A DNA stretch of 34,508 nucleotides from Pseudomonadota bacterium (lineage in GTDB: Bacteria; Desulfobacterota; Desulfobacteria; Desulfobacterales; Desulfolunaceae), in the NCBI GenBank assembly GCA_018818835.1, contig JAHIRD010000139.1, positions 1 through 34,508 on the forward strand. Reading direction: 5' to 3'. This document shows, in pieces, positions 26,284 to 34,508 of the stretch. Numbering within the stretch: the first letter of the stretch is position 1; every line of letters begins with the position of its first letter. The notes beneath the pieces were generated by a model. The model did no database searches. It was not told the origin of the DNA and worked only from the letters and a program-made list of their open reading frames with translations. A program made the position numbers and the translations under genes.

Positions 26284-27318
26284 ATGAAAAAGTTTAGGAA
26301 AATCTTTATTGCAGTAGCGCTTGTTTCCTGTTTTTTAGTATCATCTGTATCTGCATCCACAACGGACATCACGTTTCCGGTTGAACTTCGAGCTGGATAT
26401 GCTGACGTAACTGTCACAATTCATGAAAATACCAACGCGTGGCGTTCAGGCACAACCATCCTGGCCGTTCACGGCCTGACCGGCACAGCAGCCACATGGA
26501 ATCCTCTGATCAAAGAGATGTTTGCCTCTCGCCTTTGGGGAAAAAGAATCAAACGCGTTATCGCTCTTGATCTTCCCGGACACGGCAAAAGCCCCATGCC
26601 CTTAAGCTTAGCTGGCGGGCCCTTTGGCAACCTGCTCATTGATGACAACATCAGCGTCATTTTTCAAACCATCCTCTACCTGCAATCACAAGACCTTGGT
26701 CCCCGCGTGATCATGGGTCACAGCATGGGTGGCCTTGCCATTCAGGGCTTGCAGGAATCATTGCTGGCCCAAGATCTGAGCCTGGCCAAATTAGGTATTT
26801 ACCGTGCAGTTCTGATGGCACCGGTACCTGCCGAAGGCGCCGAATGGAACCAAGGCCCTGCAGCTGATCTGACACCGTTCATTTTTGGTGACCCGCAAGA
26901 TACTGTTGTCGGCCAGTACCTTTACATTCCGCCTCAGTATGCCGGCCTTGGCTCCGACTTTATGAATCTGGACGGCATCACCGTTCCCAATGTTCCGACC
27001 TTAGAAGAGTTTGCCATCTACGGTGCACCCGAACCCATTTATACGCTGCTTCAATTGGTCGGCCAGTTTCCGCTGCCCCGTCCGGCTGCCCGTGAAGGCG
27101 CTTTCTCAATTTGTAAGGGCACCCTGCTGAACCTGATCTCCTACAGCCAGGACAATCTTGTTCCCCAGGCTGACCTTGATGCCTTGTATCCCTATTTGAC
27201 CGGCAGCAACTGTCGTATGTTTTATCGTTCCATTGACACCGATGATGCCTGTCATAACATGCAAATCACCAATCCTAAACGAGTGCTGAAAACGTTGATG
27301 ACGTTGCCGCGGTTCTAA
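26284..27318 (+). CDS. Secreted alpha/beta hydrolase (lipase/esterase-like)
   Basis: The start is ATG 26,284, with AGGAG ten bases upstream. The frame is open 17 codons earlier without a good site. The 344-residue protein begins with a Sec signal peptide (MKKFRKIF then a hydrophobic run, cleavage near VSA-S). Alpha/beta hydrolase landmarks are the oxyanion VHGLTG, the DLPGHGKS strand-loop, the nucleophile elbow GHSMGG with S147, and a likely catalytic histidine H324 (CHNM). The acid is probably the Asp in YSQDNLVP. It is expected to be periplasmic or extracellular. The substrate is unknown. A strong stem-loop follows immediately, so it is probably monocistronic. Confidence 0.88.
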   Translation: MKKFRKIFIAVALVSCFLVSSVSASTTDITFPVELRAGYADVTVTIHENTNAWRSGTTILAVHGLTGTAATWNPLIKEMFASRLWGKRIKRVIALDLPGHGKSPMPLSLAGGPFGNLLIDDNISVIFQTILYLQSQDLGPRVIMGHSMGGLAIQGLQESLLAQDLSLAKLGIYRAVLMAPVPAEGAEWNQGPAADLTPFIFGDPQDTVVGQYLYIPPQYAGLGSDFMNLDGITVPNVPTLEEFAIYGAPEPIYTLLQLVGQFPLPRPAAREGAFSICKGTLLNLISYSQDNLVPQADLDALYPYLTGSNCRMFYRSIDTDDACHNMQITNPKRVLKTLMTLPRF

Positions 27319-27324
27319 TGACAG

Positions 27325-27369
27325 GATTTCGGGTAGAGTAAAAAACAGTTTCCTACTCTACCCGAAATC
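27325..27369 (+). terminator. Perfect 16-bp stem-loop after the hydrolase gene
   Basis: GATTTCGGGTAGAGTA (27,325-27,340) pairs perfectly with 27,354-27,369 around a 13-base loop, seven bases after the stop codon. There is no immediate T run, only a T-rich patch about 15 bases on. It may be a terminator or a 3'-end stabilising hairpin. Confidence 0.65.
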
Positions 27370-27566
27370 ACGGAATCAGGTCTTTCAATTGTTTTATTTT
27401 ACGCAGTTTTAGACAATCACATCCGTGTGACGATCCTTTCTTCAGACACTATTCCGATGACGAAATCAAAAAGAGAGACACGACCTGTTGTGGTAAGGAT
27501 GTCATGTTATCTCTGGGCCGCATCAACCATTTCAGACGGAAATGGCCCCTTATAGAATTGAATACA

Positions 27567-27599
27567 TAAGCGCTCGCTTAAACATCTGGTACAGATGTT
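27567..27599. promoter_or_regulatory. Two adjacent palindromes upstream of the barrel/FecR operon
   Basis: TAAGCG-CT-CGCTTA (27,567-27,580) abuts AACATCTG-GTA-CAGATGTT (27,581-27,599). Both are perfect dyads. They lie 56 bp before the TTG start at 27,655, where an operator or activator site would be expected. The remaining gap 27,370-27,566 shows nothing else I can identify. Confidence 0.5.
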
Positions 27600-27654
27600 G
27601 CTGTATCTATTATAAAAATTCAATTTGCGCACTCCGTTTGAAAGGATTCTATTG

Positions 27655-29022
27655 TTGAACAACGTATTTATTGCAAATATTATACAATTATTTTTGATAG
27701 TTATATTTATATGTCCCGCGAATGGAGATGCTGGTAATTCTAAAAACACCCCCTCTTCGCCAATTACAATTCGTTTAAGTAAGGCAACCTCGCTTATGAA
27801 TGCAGGTAAAGCAAACGAAGCATTTGAATTGCTATGGCCTTTAGAAGATGAGCTTGCCGGAAATAGCGACTACGACTATCTGTTTGGAATTGCAGCACTG
27901 GAATCGGGGCATCCTGCAAAAGCATCCCTGGCGCTGGAACGGGTTCTTGCAATGAAACCCGGCTTTGCCGGAGCGCGGGTTGATCTTGGGCGTGCTTATT
28001 TTGCAATTGGCAATTACCGTATAGCCAGAAAGGAATTTACTCTTGTTTTGCAACAGCCCAATCCACCGCCGTTGGTCAAAGCTGTTATCAATAAATACAT
28101 GGTCATGATCGAAGAGCGTTTAACAAAGAAAAAAAACCAGCTATCCGGATGGGTGGAAATTTCCGGAGGCTATGATTCCAATGTTAATTATGCCACAGCA
28201 GATACGGTCATAAAGGCACCGGGCCTGCAATCGGCAACAATCCCCCTGTCTGATGACAATATCGAGCAAGATGATGCATTTCTAAAATGCAGCATCAACA
28301 TGGGGCTTTTACATCATTTTACACCGACCGTGCGATCATTTGTGGGTGTCAATGGCTCCAAACGTTTCCTTGCAAATGAACAAAAATTTGAAACGGAAGA
28401 TGCTCAATTACGTACCTATCTTGAGTTTGGGGAAAACATCAATACATTTCGAATCGGCGCAGTCGCAGGACTATCAACCTTAGATCAGACCTTAAACAGC
28501 AAACAGGTTGGCGGAAACATGGTATGGCAGCATGCGCTTAATCCGTCTAACTTAATTACACTGTTCAGCCAGTATGATACGTTTCGCTATCCTGATGTTC
28601 AAGTCAATAATTTTGATCAATGGGTGGGTGGGGTGTCATGGATACATGCCATGCCTTTTATGCGCGCCTCAATGCTTGCCGCAAGTGCTTATGGGGGGTA
28701 TGCCTTTGAAACCGAGAATCGAGCCGATGGTGACAATTCAATCTATGGGTTAAGGCTTGGATATCACATAAAACCCTTTCCTGCCATTTCCATCATTGCC
28801 GGTGTCGGCGAACAATTAAGCGATTTCAAAAAAGAGAATGCTATTTTTCAAGAAGAACGTGATGATCAGCAGCTGGATGTAAGGCTGGCCGTGAATTGGA
28901 CCCCGATCAAACGCGTATCGATTGGGGGCATGATCAGCCATGTCCATAACAACTCCAACATACCCATTTATGAGTATAGAAGGAACGATGTTTCCGCCAG
29001 GATACAGTATTACTTTTTTTAG
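27655..29022 (+). CDS. TPR outer-membrane beta-barrel protein, Slam-like architecture
   Basis: I chose TTG 27,655, eight bases after AAAGGA, because the product then begins with a signal peptide ending near CPANGDA. The upstream TTG at 27,625 would put this hydrophobic run behind a polar leader. The 455-residue protein has about three TPR-like helix pairs (about 30-150). A beta-barrel-like region of about 290 residues follows, with alternating polar/apolar strands, opening with SGGYDSNVNYA and ending with RRNDVSARIQYYFF, a terminal-Phe outer-membrane signature. N-terminal TPR plus C-terminal barrel is the layout of Slam (surface lipoprotein assembly modulator, DUF560) proteins. Its stop overlaps the ribosome-binding site of the FecR gene, so the two are coupled. 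Slam identity is an inference. Confidence 0.78.
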   Translation: MNNVFIANIIQLFLIVIFICPANGDAGNSKNTPSSPITIRLSKATSLMNAGKANEAFELLWPLEDELAGNSDYDYLFGIAALESGHPAKASLALERVLAMKPGFAGARVDLGRAYFAIGNYRIARKEFTLVLQQPNPPPLVKAVINKYMVMIEERLTKKKNQLSGWVEISGGYDSNVNYATADTVIKAPGLQSATIPLSDDNIEQDDAFLKCSINMGLLHHFTPTVRSFVGVNGSKRFLANEQKFETEDAQLRTYLEFGENINTFRIGAVAGLSTLDQTLNSKQVGGNMVWQHALNPSNLITLFSQYDTFRYPDVQVNNFDQWVGGVSWIHAMPFMRASMLAASAYGGYAFETENRADGDNSIYGLRLGYHIKPFPAISIIAGVGEQLSDFKKENAIFQEERDDQQLDVRLAVNWTPIKRVSIGGMISHVHNNSNIPIYEYRRNDVSARIQYYFF

Positions 29023-29031
29023 GAGGTTTAT

Positions 29032-31377
29032 ATGAAAAATGACCAAAAAGGCATAATCAGGCGTTATTTTATATCCTTCCTGATTGGAATGGCGATTATC
29101 TGTTGGAGTGCATATGCAGAAGAGACTGATCCGGCTGGCCATGCCATTTTTGTTCATGGCCCTGTCTGGCGGATTCCGGTAGATATGACGAAGATGCCTT
29201 TGCAAAAAGGTGATTCTGTGTATGAAGCCGATACGATTATGACGGGCAAGACAGGGGCTGCGCAATTGATTATGTCTGATGGTGCCTATATCGCCATACG
29301 GCCGAACAGCAGCATCCGTCTGGATGTATATCACTATGATAAAGAAGAAGAAACAGGGGTTGGCGAAAGCATTATAACCCTCATCAAAGGATGCTTTCGA
29401 TCTATCACGGGATTGATTGGAAAGGAAAACAAAGAAAATTATCGGATTAAAACACCTGTGGCAACGATCGGCATCAGGGGAACCGACCATGAGCCACTCT
29501 ATATCCCGGAACCGGAAGAAGGGGAAATACCCATTGGAGAGCCTGGTTTATACGACAAGGTTAATTCAGGGGAAACCTATATTGAAAATGACGCCGGTAT
29601 CGTGACGATTCTTCCAAATCAGGTCGGTTATGTTTCGGATCAAACAACCTTAGCCATTGTGGACGATACCATTCCCGATGTCTATGACCAATTTTCCGCA
29701 ACAGGTTCCGAAGAATCAATGGAGACATCCGATGAGCAAACCACTGAACCAACAATGTCCATTGAGGGTTTGGATGTATTTTCAAGCACGACATCCCTTG
29801 CGGAACAGATGGCCGCACAATCCTTTGCCCCGGATATGCCCGTAATTGAAGACAAACCGGTCCAATATTTTGGTCTTTTCACCTGGCCGGATGCGGTTAA
29901 TTACCAGGGCATCATTGGATTTGGTGCAGATGCAACGGAAGTTGACACGGATGATACGGGGAATTTAACCGGATATCATTTGCCGTCACGTGATTTTCCC
30001 GATCCTGAATGGATACAAACCCTGCGGATGGTCAATCCAACCGCAGCAACACGACAGGAATCCAATCACTATTCTGAGACCTCCATTGAATACGGCACAT
30101 GGCAAGCCGATGCCATTGAAAGAATCAACTACGACGGAGTCATAGAAAATTTTCCAATTGGAAACGGCTTGGCCCACTGGATCAAAGGAAGCATATCTGA
30201 CTCGAATTATTTATCCCAAGTCATTACCGGTACCCAAATATATACATTTGATGGGGGTACGGCCCCTACTAATCAAGATGGTATTGGCGGAACCTTAAAC
30301 AGTGCCGCCCTATCCGTCGATTTTTCACGCCAGGCTTTGGATGTTGCGCTTCAACTGAACGTGAACAGTCATGACTGGTCAGCCGGTGCAACGAACGTCC
30401 CTATAGACAGAGGCCTTTTCACGGCAAGCAGCCCGGTTCTAACCGTTGATCGGGATGGGGATAGCGCCTATACGTGGGGCTATTTAAATGGTTCATTTGC
30501 CGGTCAGGGATTACGTGGTGCATTGCTTGGTTATACCCTGGGGGACACATCCATTTCGGAAACAGTCAACGGAACCGCCGCATTTTATGCCCCGGAACAA
30601 GACTCGAATGCCCCCTACCGTGAAATCGGAATAGCCGGAACAGATCCCAGGACACCCTTGTCATCCGCCCTGGCGCTGCACTCTCCGTCCGCAACGTCCA
30701 CGATAAGCATGGATGGATCGGAAAATTTAACCGGATTTGACGCCATGCTTCCAACATACAGCATCATGCCATCCGGTGACGCTCAATCACCTGTCCATCT
30801 GGATATCGGTGCGGCCACACTGACCGATACACAAACAGATACAGATTCAGGTATCACCTGGGGTCGCTGGTCCGGAACAATCACGGCCACTGATCGCGTT
30901 ACGCAAACAACCGCCTCTCCCTCTTTTGATCCACAAGAGCTTCATTTTATCGCAGGCCCTGAGATGTCATCACCCGTTGTATTACCCATAACCGGTACGA
31001 AGACCTATCAATTTGCCGGCGGCACCCAACCAACGGATAATATGGGCAATATCGGCACGCTTAACTCGGCATCCCTGTCTGCGGACTTTACGAACATGAC
31101 CGTGGCGACCGGAATCAACGCAACGGTTGGCACAACGACATTTGATGCCAGGTCAGAGGCAACCCCCATTGAAAGCGGCCGGTATTTTAATGCCACCCAC
31201 AATGATTCTTTGAGTATCGCCTGTACGGGTGCAGATGCGGGAACGACCCATACAGGAGTAATCTCCGGCGCATTTTACGGAGAACATGGTGAGAGTGCCG
31301 GTCTGGCCTATTCGTTCAATACAACAGATGGTGGAAGTATCGATACTACAATTGCCGGAACGGCTGCATTTAAGTAG
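29032..31377 (+). CDS. Exported FecR-domain protein with two barrel-like repeats
   Basis: The 781-residue product starts with a signal peptide (cleavage near AYA-EE). The nearby Cys is not in a lipobox. A FecR domain follows (about 42-155): TIMTGKTGAAQLIMSDGAYIAIRPNSS, then TPVATIGIRGTDHE. An acidic Ser/Thr/Glu linker leads to two tandem units of about 255 residues (about 285-520 and 540-781). Both units contain GGT-x-PT, GTLNSA-S-x-DF, a GxF/GAFxG segment and a final GTAAF. The G-x-F-x-G...GTAAF ending resembles the small barrels of TbpB-like surface proteins. No sigma factor or TonB receptor is adjacent, so this is not a classical FecIRA system. AGGAGG overlaps the upstream stop, nine bases separate the genes, and export by the adjacent barrel protein is plausible. 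Confidence 0.8.
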   Translation: MKNDQKGIIRRYFISFLIGMAIICWSAYAEETDPAGHAIFVHGPVWRIPVDMTKMPLQKGDSVYEADTIMTGKTGAAQLIMSDGAYIAIRPNSSIRLDVYHYDKEEETGVGESIITLIKGCFRSITGLIGKENKENYRIKTPVATIGIRGTDHEPLYIPEPEEGEIPIGEPGLYDKVNSGETYIENDAGIVTILPNQVGYVSDQTTLAIVDDTIPDVYDQFSATGSEESMETSDEQTTEPTMSIEGLDVFSSTTSLAEQMAAQSFAPDMPVIEDKPVQYFGLFTWPDAVNYQGIIGFGADATEVDTDDTGNLTGYHLPSRDFPDPEWIQTLRMVNPTAATRQESNHYSETSIEYGTWQADAIERINYDGVIENFPIGNGLAHWIKGSISDSNYLSQVITGTQIYTFDGGTAPTNQDGIGGTLNSAALSVDFSRQALDVALQLNVNSHDWSAGATNVPIDRGLFTASSPVLTVDRDGDSAYTWGYLNGSFAGQGLRGALLGYTLGDTSISETVNGTAAFYAPEQDSNAPYREIGIAGTDPRTPLSSALALHSPSATSTISMDGSENLTGFDAMLPTYSIMPSGDAQSPVHLDIGAATLTDTQTDTDSGITWGRWSGTITATDRVTQTTASPSFDPQELHFIAGPEMSSPVVLPITGTKTYQFAGGTQPTDNMGNIGTLNSASLSADFTNMTVATGINATVGTTTFDARSEATPIESGRYFNATHNDSLSIACTGADAGTTHTGVISGAFYGEHGESAGLAYSFNTTDGGSIDTTIAGTAAFK

Positions 31378-31410
31378 AGGCCATAGCGCAACCAATTTTT
31401 AAGAAATGGC

Positions 31411-31446
31411 CTCCGGCGGCCAGCTTTTAAAAAGCTGGACAAATGG
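31411..31446. repeat. 36-bp dispersed repeat, copy 2
   Basis: This copy is identical over 36 bases to 22,851-22,886. It begins 34 bp after the FecR stop. Just before it, GAGGCCAT (31,377-31,384) and ATGGCCTC (31,406-31,413) form an inverted pair that overlaps its edge and may contribute to a terminator for the operon. Confidence 0.8.
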
Positions 31447-31507
31447 ATTGGGGCAACAGATTTTGAATAAATGAAAGCGTGGGCCCCGCTAAGGCCGGCA
31501 TTTTCTC

Positions 31508-31535
31508 TCACGTTCACGGCTTGCCGTGAACGTGA
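31508..31535. terminator. 12-bp stem-loop between convergent genes
   Basis: TCACGTTCACGG (31,508-31,519) pairs perfectly with CCGTGAACGTGA (31,524-31,535) around a CTTG loop. It lies between the FecR gene and the convergent cyclase gene, where a bidirectional terminator would be expected. A T run precedes the stem (31,501-31,504) and serves the minus strand as an A run, not a U run, so the terminator role is uncertain. Confidence 0.5.
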
Positions 31536-31653
31536 AACAATTCAAAATGTTTAGAACCCTATAAAATTTATTTTCGTGGCGTTTTTTATCCCTTTAGGGG
31601 GCTCGGCTGGGACGTCTTCGGCATGAAACATTAGGTGTGGTTATGGCTTATTT

Positions 31654-33930
31654 TTAAAATGTAAACACACCATCCCAATGTTCACCGGGCGGATTGGAGC
31701 GAAACTGATGAATACGATGAAGGAATACGGAATATAAATCCGGATTGGCAGTGTGTCCCCTCAACTGCATAAATTGTTGTTCTGCTGTATCCCACTGCTG
31801 GTTTCGATAATGCATCAGGGCTTCACTAAAACCTTCTCTGTCTTCCAAGGCAATGACACCTTTTTTGCTTAACATATCAAGGGGGGTAAACACAGTCACC
31901 GGCTCGGCTTTTCCTTTGACCCGAACCCGGTCTATTTCCTGAAATTGAATCCCTTCTGCTTTTTTCTGTGTAAATTCACTGACCATAATGGGGGTATGAT
32001 AGATTTTGGAAAGCCCGGTAAGCCGGGAGCCAAGATTGACCGCATCCCCTAAAACGGTGTAGGCCATTCGATATTTCGATCCCATATTCCCCACATTCAT
32101 GGTGCCTGTATTGACGCCTATGCCAATTTCAATCTGGGGCCAGTTTTGCTTGATTAAGCGCTTATAAAGGCTGGGAAGTTCAGCGATCATTTCAAGGGCA
32201 GCGTCAAGGGCATGGTGGGCATGGTTCTCATCCGGGAGAGGCGCCCCCCAGAAGGCCATAATCTCATCACCGATATATTTGTCGATCGTCCCTCTGTGTT
32301 TATAGACAATTTGGGTCAAAAATGTAAATATTTCATTCATAAACTGGGTTAGCTGTCTGGGATCCATATGTTCAGAGATGGTTGTAAAATCCCGAATATC
32401 TGCAAAAAGGACCGTCATCTCGCGGCTTTCACCCGACATACCAAAATCAGAGGGGTTTTCGCTCATTTCCTGAACAAGCTCAGGCGGAACATATTGGACA
32501 AATATCTTTGAAATTTGTTTTTTCCCATGGGCTTCCATGAAAAACCCATAAGACATATGAAATACAAATAGCGTAAAAACCAAAAGCAACACAGATGACA
32601 TCCCCACAACCAGATTATGGTTTTCCCATAGATAGTAATTAAACCAGATAGATGCCCCTGTAATAACCAAAGCACTCAGTAAGGCTCCCAGTGGCGATAA
32701 TCGGGACAACAACAAGGATACCGTAATGCCCACAAGTATCAGGAGAACAAATTCAATGCCTAAGACATAACCCGGTTTATTTTTAATGGCCTGATCAAGC
32801 ATTCCGGATATCAGGTTCGCATGGATTTCGATTCCCGGATAGACGTTTTGCACGGGGGTTGGACGCAGATCTTTTAATCCTGGCGTGGTACTGCCGACAA
32901 GAACGATACTGCCTTGAAGAATCTCAGGATTTGCTTTTCGGGTAAGAATATCAACCGCTGAAATATAGGGAAAACTTCCCTGACGTCCCCGATAGGGGAT
33001 TAAAACAGCGCCTTTCTCATCCACCGGTATTCTTAAACCACCGATTCTCAGCCCCTCAAGCCCTAATGATGACGTCTCCTCTCCACCGGATGCAATCTCA
33101 AACTCCAACGGTGGAGAACCAACAAGCAGGCGGACAACAGCAAGGGAAAGGGATTCATATAATTTCCCATTATATTCCTGAACCATGGGAACACGCCGAA
33201 ACATGCCATCTGCATCCACCAGCGGATTGTCAAAAAATCCACCGCCTGCGGCACTGTTGTTCAATTGCTCAAGATTTCCGATATACCCGCGGGTCTCAAC
33301 AAAGGGAATACGTTCAAACTGTGAGGCAGTCAATTCCAACAAAGGATCAGGTAAGCTGCCGACGGCCATATTATTTTGATTTTGCCATAATGGTTGGAAG
33401 TAATAGCCGAGTATCACCGGACGGGAGTTCAAACTCCTGGCAAAGACATAGTCCCTCTCAAGGGAAGGACGTGCTTTATTTAAGGTTTTAATAAAGGTTC
33501 GGTCATCTTTAAATGCATTTTCAGCCAGGGCATCTAAAAATTTTAAACCGGAGCTTTCATCCCTCTCCGCAAAAACCATATCAAACCCGACCAGGTTGAT
33601 GTGATAATAATCAAACAGGGTGTCCACCATATCCGCTAAACGATCTCTTCCCCAGGGCCATCTTCCTTCGGCTGCAAGGCTCTTTTCATCAATATCCACA
33701 ATAACGATGCGGGAATCCACCGTGTTTGGCATCGTCGTCACCAGTCTGAAATCATAAAGAAAATTTTCAATTGGATCGATAAAGGGCAGATGGAAAATTC
33801 CCGAGAGGTGAAACAGAAATATCAAAACAATGATAAGGCTGACAACGATACGTGATAAGCCAGGATGAAGCGTTACTTTCATCAATAACATTTTTTTAAG
33901 ATGATGACCGGCTCTTTCCAAGGCATTCAA
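31654..33930 (-). CDS. CHASE2-domain class III adenylate cyclase
   Basis: An N-terminal membrane segment (about 27-46) is followed by a CHASE2 extracytoplasmic sensor (about 50-365; DFRL, VIVDIDEKSL, GRWPWGR). Then come three membrane segments (about 390-470) and a cyclase domain (about 500-680). Metal-binding aspartates are D511 (FADIRDFT) and D555 (GDEIMAFWGAP). The specificity pair is K551 and T625 (YTVLGDAVN), the Lys/Thr combination of class IIIb adenylate cyclases, so ATP rather than GTP is the predicted substrate. N and R of DAVNLGSRL supply the transition-state residues. The start is TTG 33,930 with AAGG 11 bases upstream. ATGs at residues 14 and 17 are alternatives. It converges on the barrel/FecR operon, and CHASE2 cyclases often lie near FecR-domain genes. 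Confidence 0.93.
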   Translation of the reverse strand: MNALERAGHHLKKMLLMKVTLHPGLSRIVVSLIIVLIFLFHLSGIFHLPFIDPIENFLYDFRLVTTMPNTVDSRIVIVDIDEKSLAAEGRWPWGRDRLADMVDTLFDYYHINLVGFDMVFAERDESSGLKFLDALAENAFKDDRTFIKTLNKARPSLERDYVFARSLNSRPVILGYYFQPLWQNQNNMAVGSLPDPLLELTASQFERIPFVETRGYIGNLEQLNNSAAGGGFFDNPLVDADGMFRRVPMVQEYNGKLYESLSLAVVRLLVGSPPLEFEIASGGEETSSLGLEGLRIGGLRIPVDEKGAVLIPYRGRQGSFPYISAVDILTRKANPEILQGSIVLVGSTTPGLKDLRPTPVQNVYPGIEIHANLISGMLDQAIKNKPGYVLGIEFVLLILVGITVSLLLSRLSPLGALLSALVITGASIWFNYYLWENHNLVVGMSSVLLLVFTLFVFHMSYGFFMEAHGKKQISKIFVQYVPPELVQEMSENPSDFGMSGESREMTVLFADIRDFTTISEHMDPRQLTQFMNEIFTFLTQIVYKHRGTIDKYIGDEIMAFWGAPLPDENHAHHALDAALEMIAELPSLYKRLIKQNWPQIEIGIGVNTGTMNVGNMGSKYRMAYTVLGDAVNLGSRLTGLSKIYHTPIMVSEFTQKKAEGIQFQEIDRVRVKGKAEPVTVFTPLDMLSKKGVIALEDREGFSEALMHYRNQQWDTAEQQFMQLRGHTANPDLYSVFLHRIHQFRSNPPGEHWDGVFTF

Positions 33931-33999
33931 TTTAAGGGTTGCCTTTCCATTCCTATGGTCTGCATATCGAAATCAAAAATGAGGCAGGTTTTTATACAA

Positions 34000-34508
34000 T
34001 TATTGACATTCAGCACATATTGCATACACCGTCAATGTAATCATTTTAGTCTGAGACGATTGATTTGTATATTTAATTGTCCATCCGTCCCCTGTAGGGA
34101 TTGGATATGACTCTGACAAGAGGTTGCCGTTATAGTCCGATTTCCCTCCCCCGCCTAATACTTTTTTTCCCGATGGGCATGACACGGATATGACACCGGC
34201 ATTACCTCCAAAGGAAAGAAGTGTATAACTCGCACTATTCGAGACAATACCATAACCGGATATGCCCGGATCTCCTTGATCCCCTTTGTCGCCTTTTAAG
34301 CCTTCGGGGCCTTGAAGACCCGTATCACCTTTAGGACCCTGGGGGCCCATGGCTCCGGCTATTCCCTGGGATCCCGTATCCCCTTTGTCGCCTTTTAAGC
34401 CTTCGGGGCCTTGAAGACCCGTATCACCTTTGGGACCCTGGGGGCCCATGGCACCGGCGATTCCCTGGGCTCCGGTATCCCCTTTGTCGCCTTTTAAGCC
34501 TTCGGGGC
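34000..34508 (-). CDS. Collagen-like repeat protein, C-terminal part
   Basis: The leftward frame is open to the window end, so the N-terminus is missing. An in-frame ATG at 34,449 lies inside the repeats and is not the real start. Gly-X-Y triplets run from the edge to about 34,262 ([19 protein letters not shown] type, Lys/Asp-rich). A C-terminal domain of about 85 residues with a beta-rich look follows ([23 protein letters not shown], ending YAICAECQ), typical of the caps on bacterial collagen-like proteins. It is likely a trimeric surface or secreted fibre. The stop lies 69 bp upstream of the cyclase start on the same strand, so co-transcription is possible. Confidence 0.85.
   Translation of the reverse strand, partial: PEGLKGDKGDTGAQGIAGAMGPQGPKGDTGLQGPEGLKGDKGDTGSQGIAGAMGPQGPKGDTGLQGPEGLKGDKGDQGDPGISGYGIVSNSASYTLLSFGGNAGVISVSCPSGKKVLGGGGKSDYNGNLLSESYPIPTGDGWTIKYTNQSSQTKMITLTVYAICAECQ
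34281..34508. repeat. 99-bp in-frame tandem repeat in the collagen-like gene
   Basis: CCCCTTTGTC recurs at 34,281, 34,380 and 34,479, and GGGGGCCCAT at 34,341 and 34,440, all with a 99-bp period. The copies are nearly identical at the DNA level. The unit encodes 33 residues, or 11 Gly-X-Y triplets, so copy number can change without a frameshift. The array continues past the window edge. Confidence 0.9.

Overview
The window looks like chromosomal DNA from a sulfate-reducing-type deltaproteobacterium (Desulfobacterota, most likely near Desulfobacteraceae). I infer this from the mix of large multidomain sensor kinases, methyl-accepting chemotaxis proteins with unusual sensory domains, pyruvate phosphate dikinase, a molybdopterin oxidoreductase, a CHASE2 adenylate cyclase and a probable selenocysteine-containing thiol oxidoreductase. 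No rRNA, tRNA, CRISPR array, integrase or intact transposase was seen. No species call is possible from the sequence alone.

Layout. 1-1,066: the first codons of a leftward gene, a short divergent control region, and hslO (redox chaperone Hsp33). 1,074-7,570: signal transduction, with a soluble PAS-PAS hybrid histidine kinase (leftward), a 500-bp gap, then a translationally coupled pair: a membrane hybrid kinase (HisKA-HATPase-REC-REC-HPt) and a receiver-TPR response regulator. 7,664-15,344: a leftward run MCP - cheW - MCP - ppdK. 15,764-18,622: a large helicase fused to an RNase H-like exonuclease, resembling MrfA and MrfB joined in one chain. 18,908-22,345: a molybdopterin oxidoreductase, a DsbA/FrnE-like protein interrupted by an in-frame UGA followed by a strong SECIS-like hairpin, and a small membrane protein. 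22,346-26,283: repeat-rich, gene-poor DNA around a lipoprotein carboxylesterase, with hairpin clusters, a MITE-like element and a decayed ATPase fragment. 26,284-27,318: a secreted alpha/beta hydrolase. 27,655-33,930: a TPR outer-membrane barrel protein coupled to a FecR-domain exported protein with two barrel-like repeats, facing a convergent CHASE2 adenylate cyclase. 34,000 to the end: the C-terminal part of a collagen-like repeat protein.

The most noteworthy item is the selenoprotein at 21,247-21,867. Ordinary gene calling would start it at 21,388 and lose the active site. Its UxxC motif replaces the CxxC of the family, and an 8-bp stem with an AGGTA loop sits at the right distance after the UGA. 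Second is the barrel/FecR pair at 27,655-31,377, which by architecture resembles a Slam-type outer-membrane translocator and its TbpB-like substrate. Third are the helicase-exonuclease fusion and a chemoreceptor with two tandem extracytoplasmic zinc-binding (CZB-like) modules.
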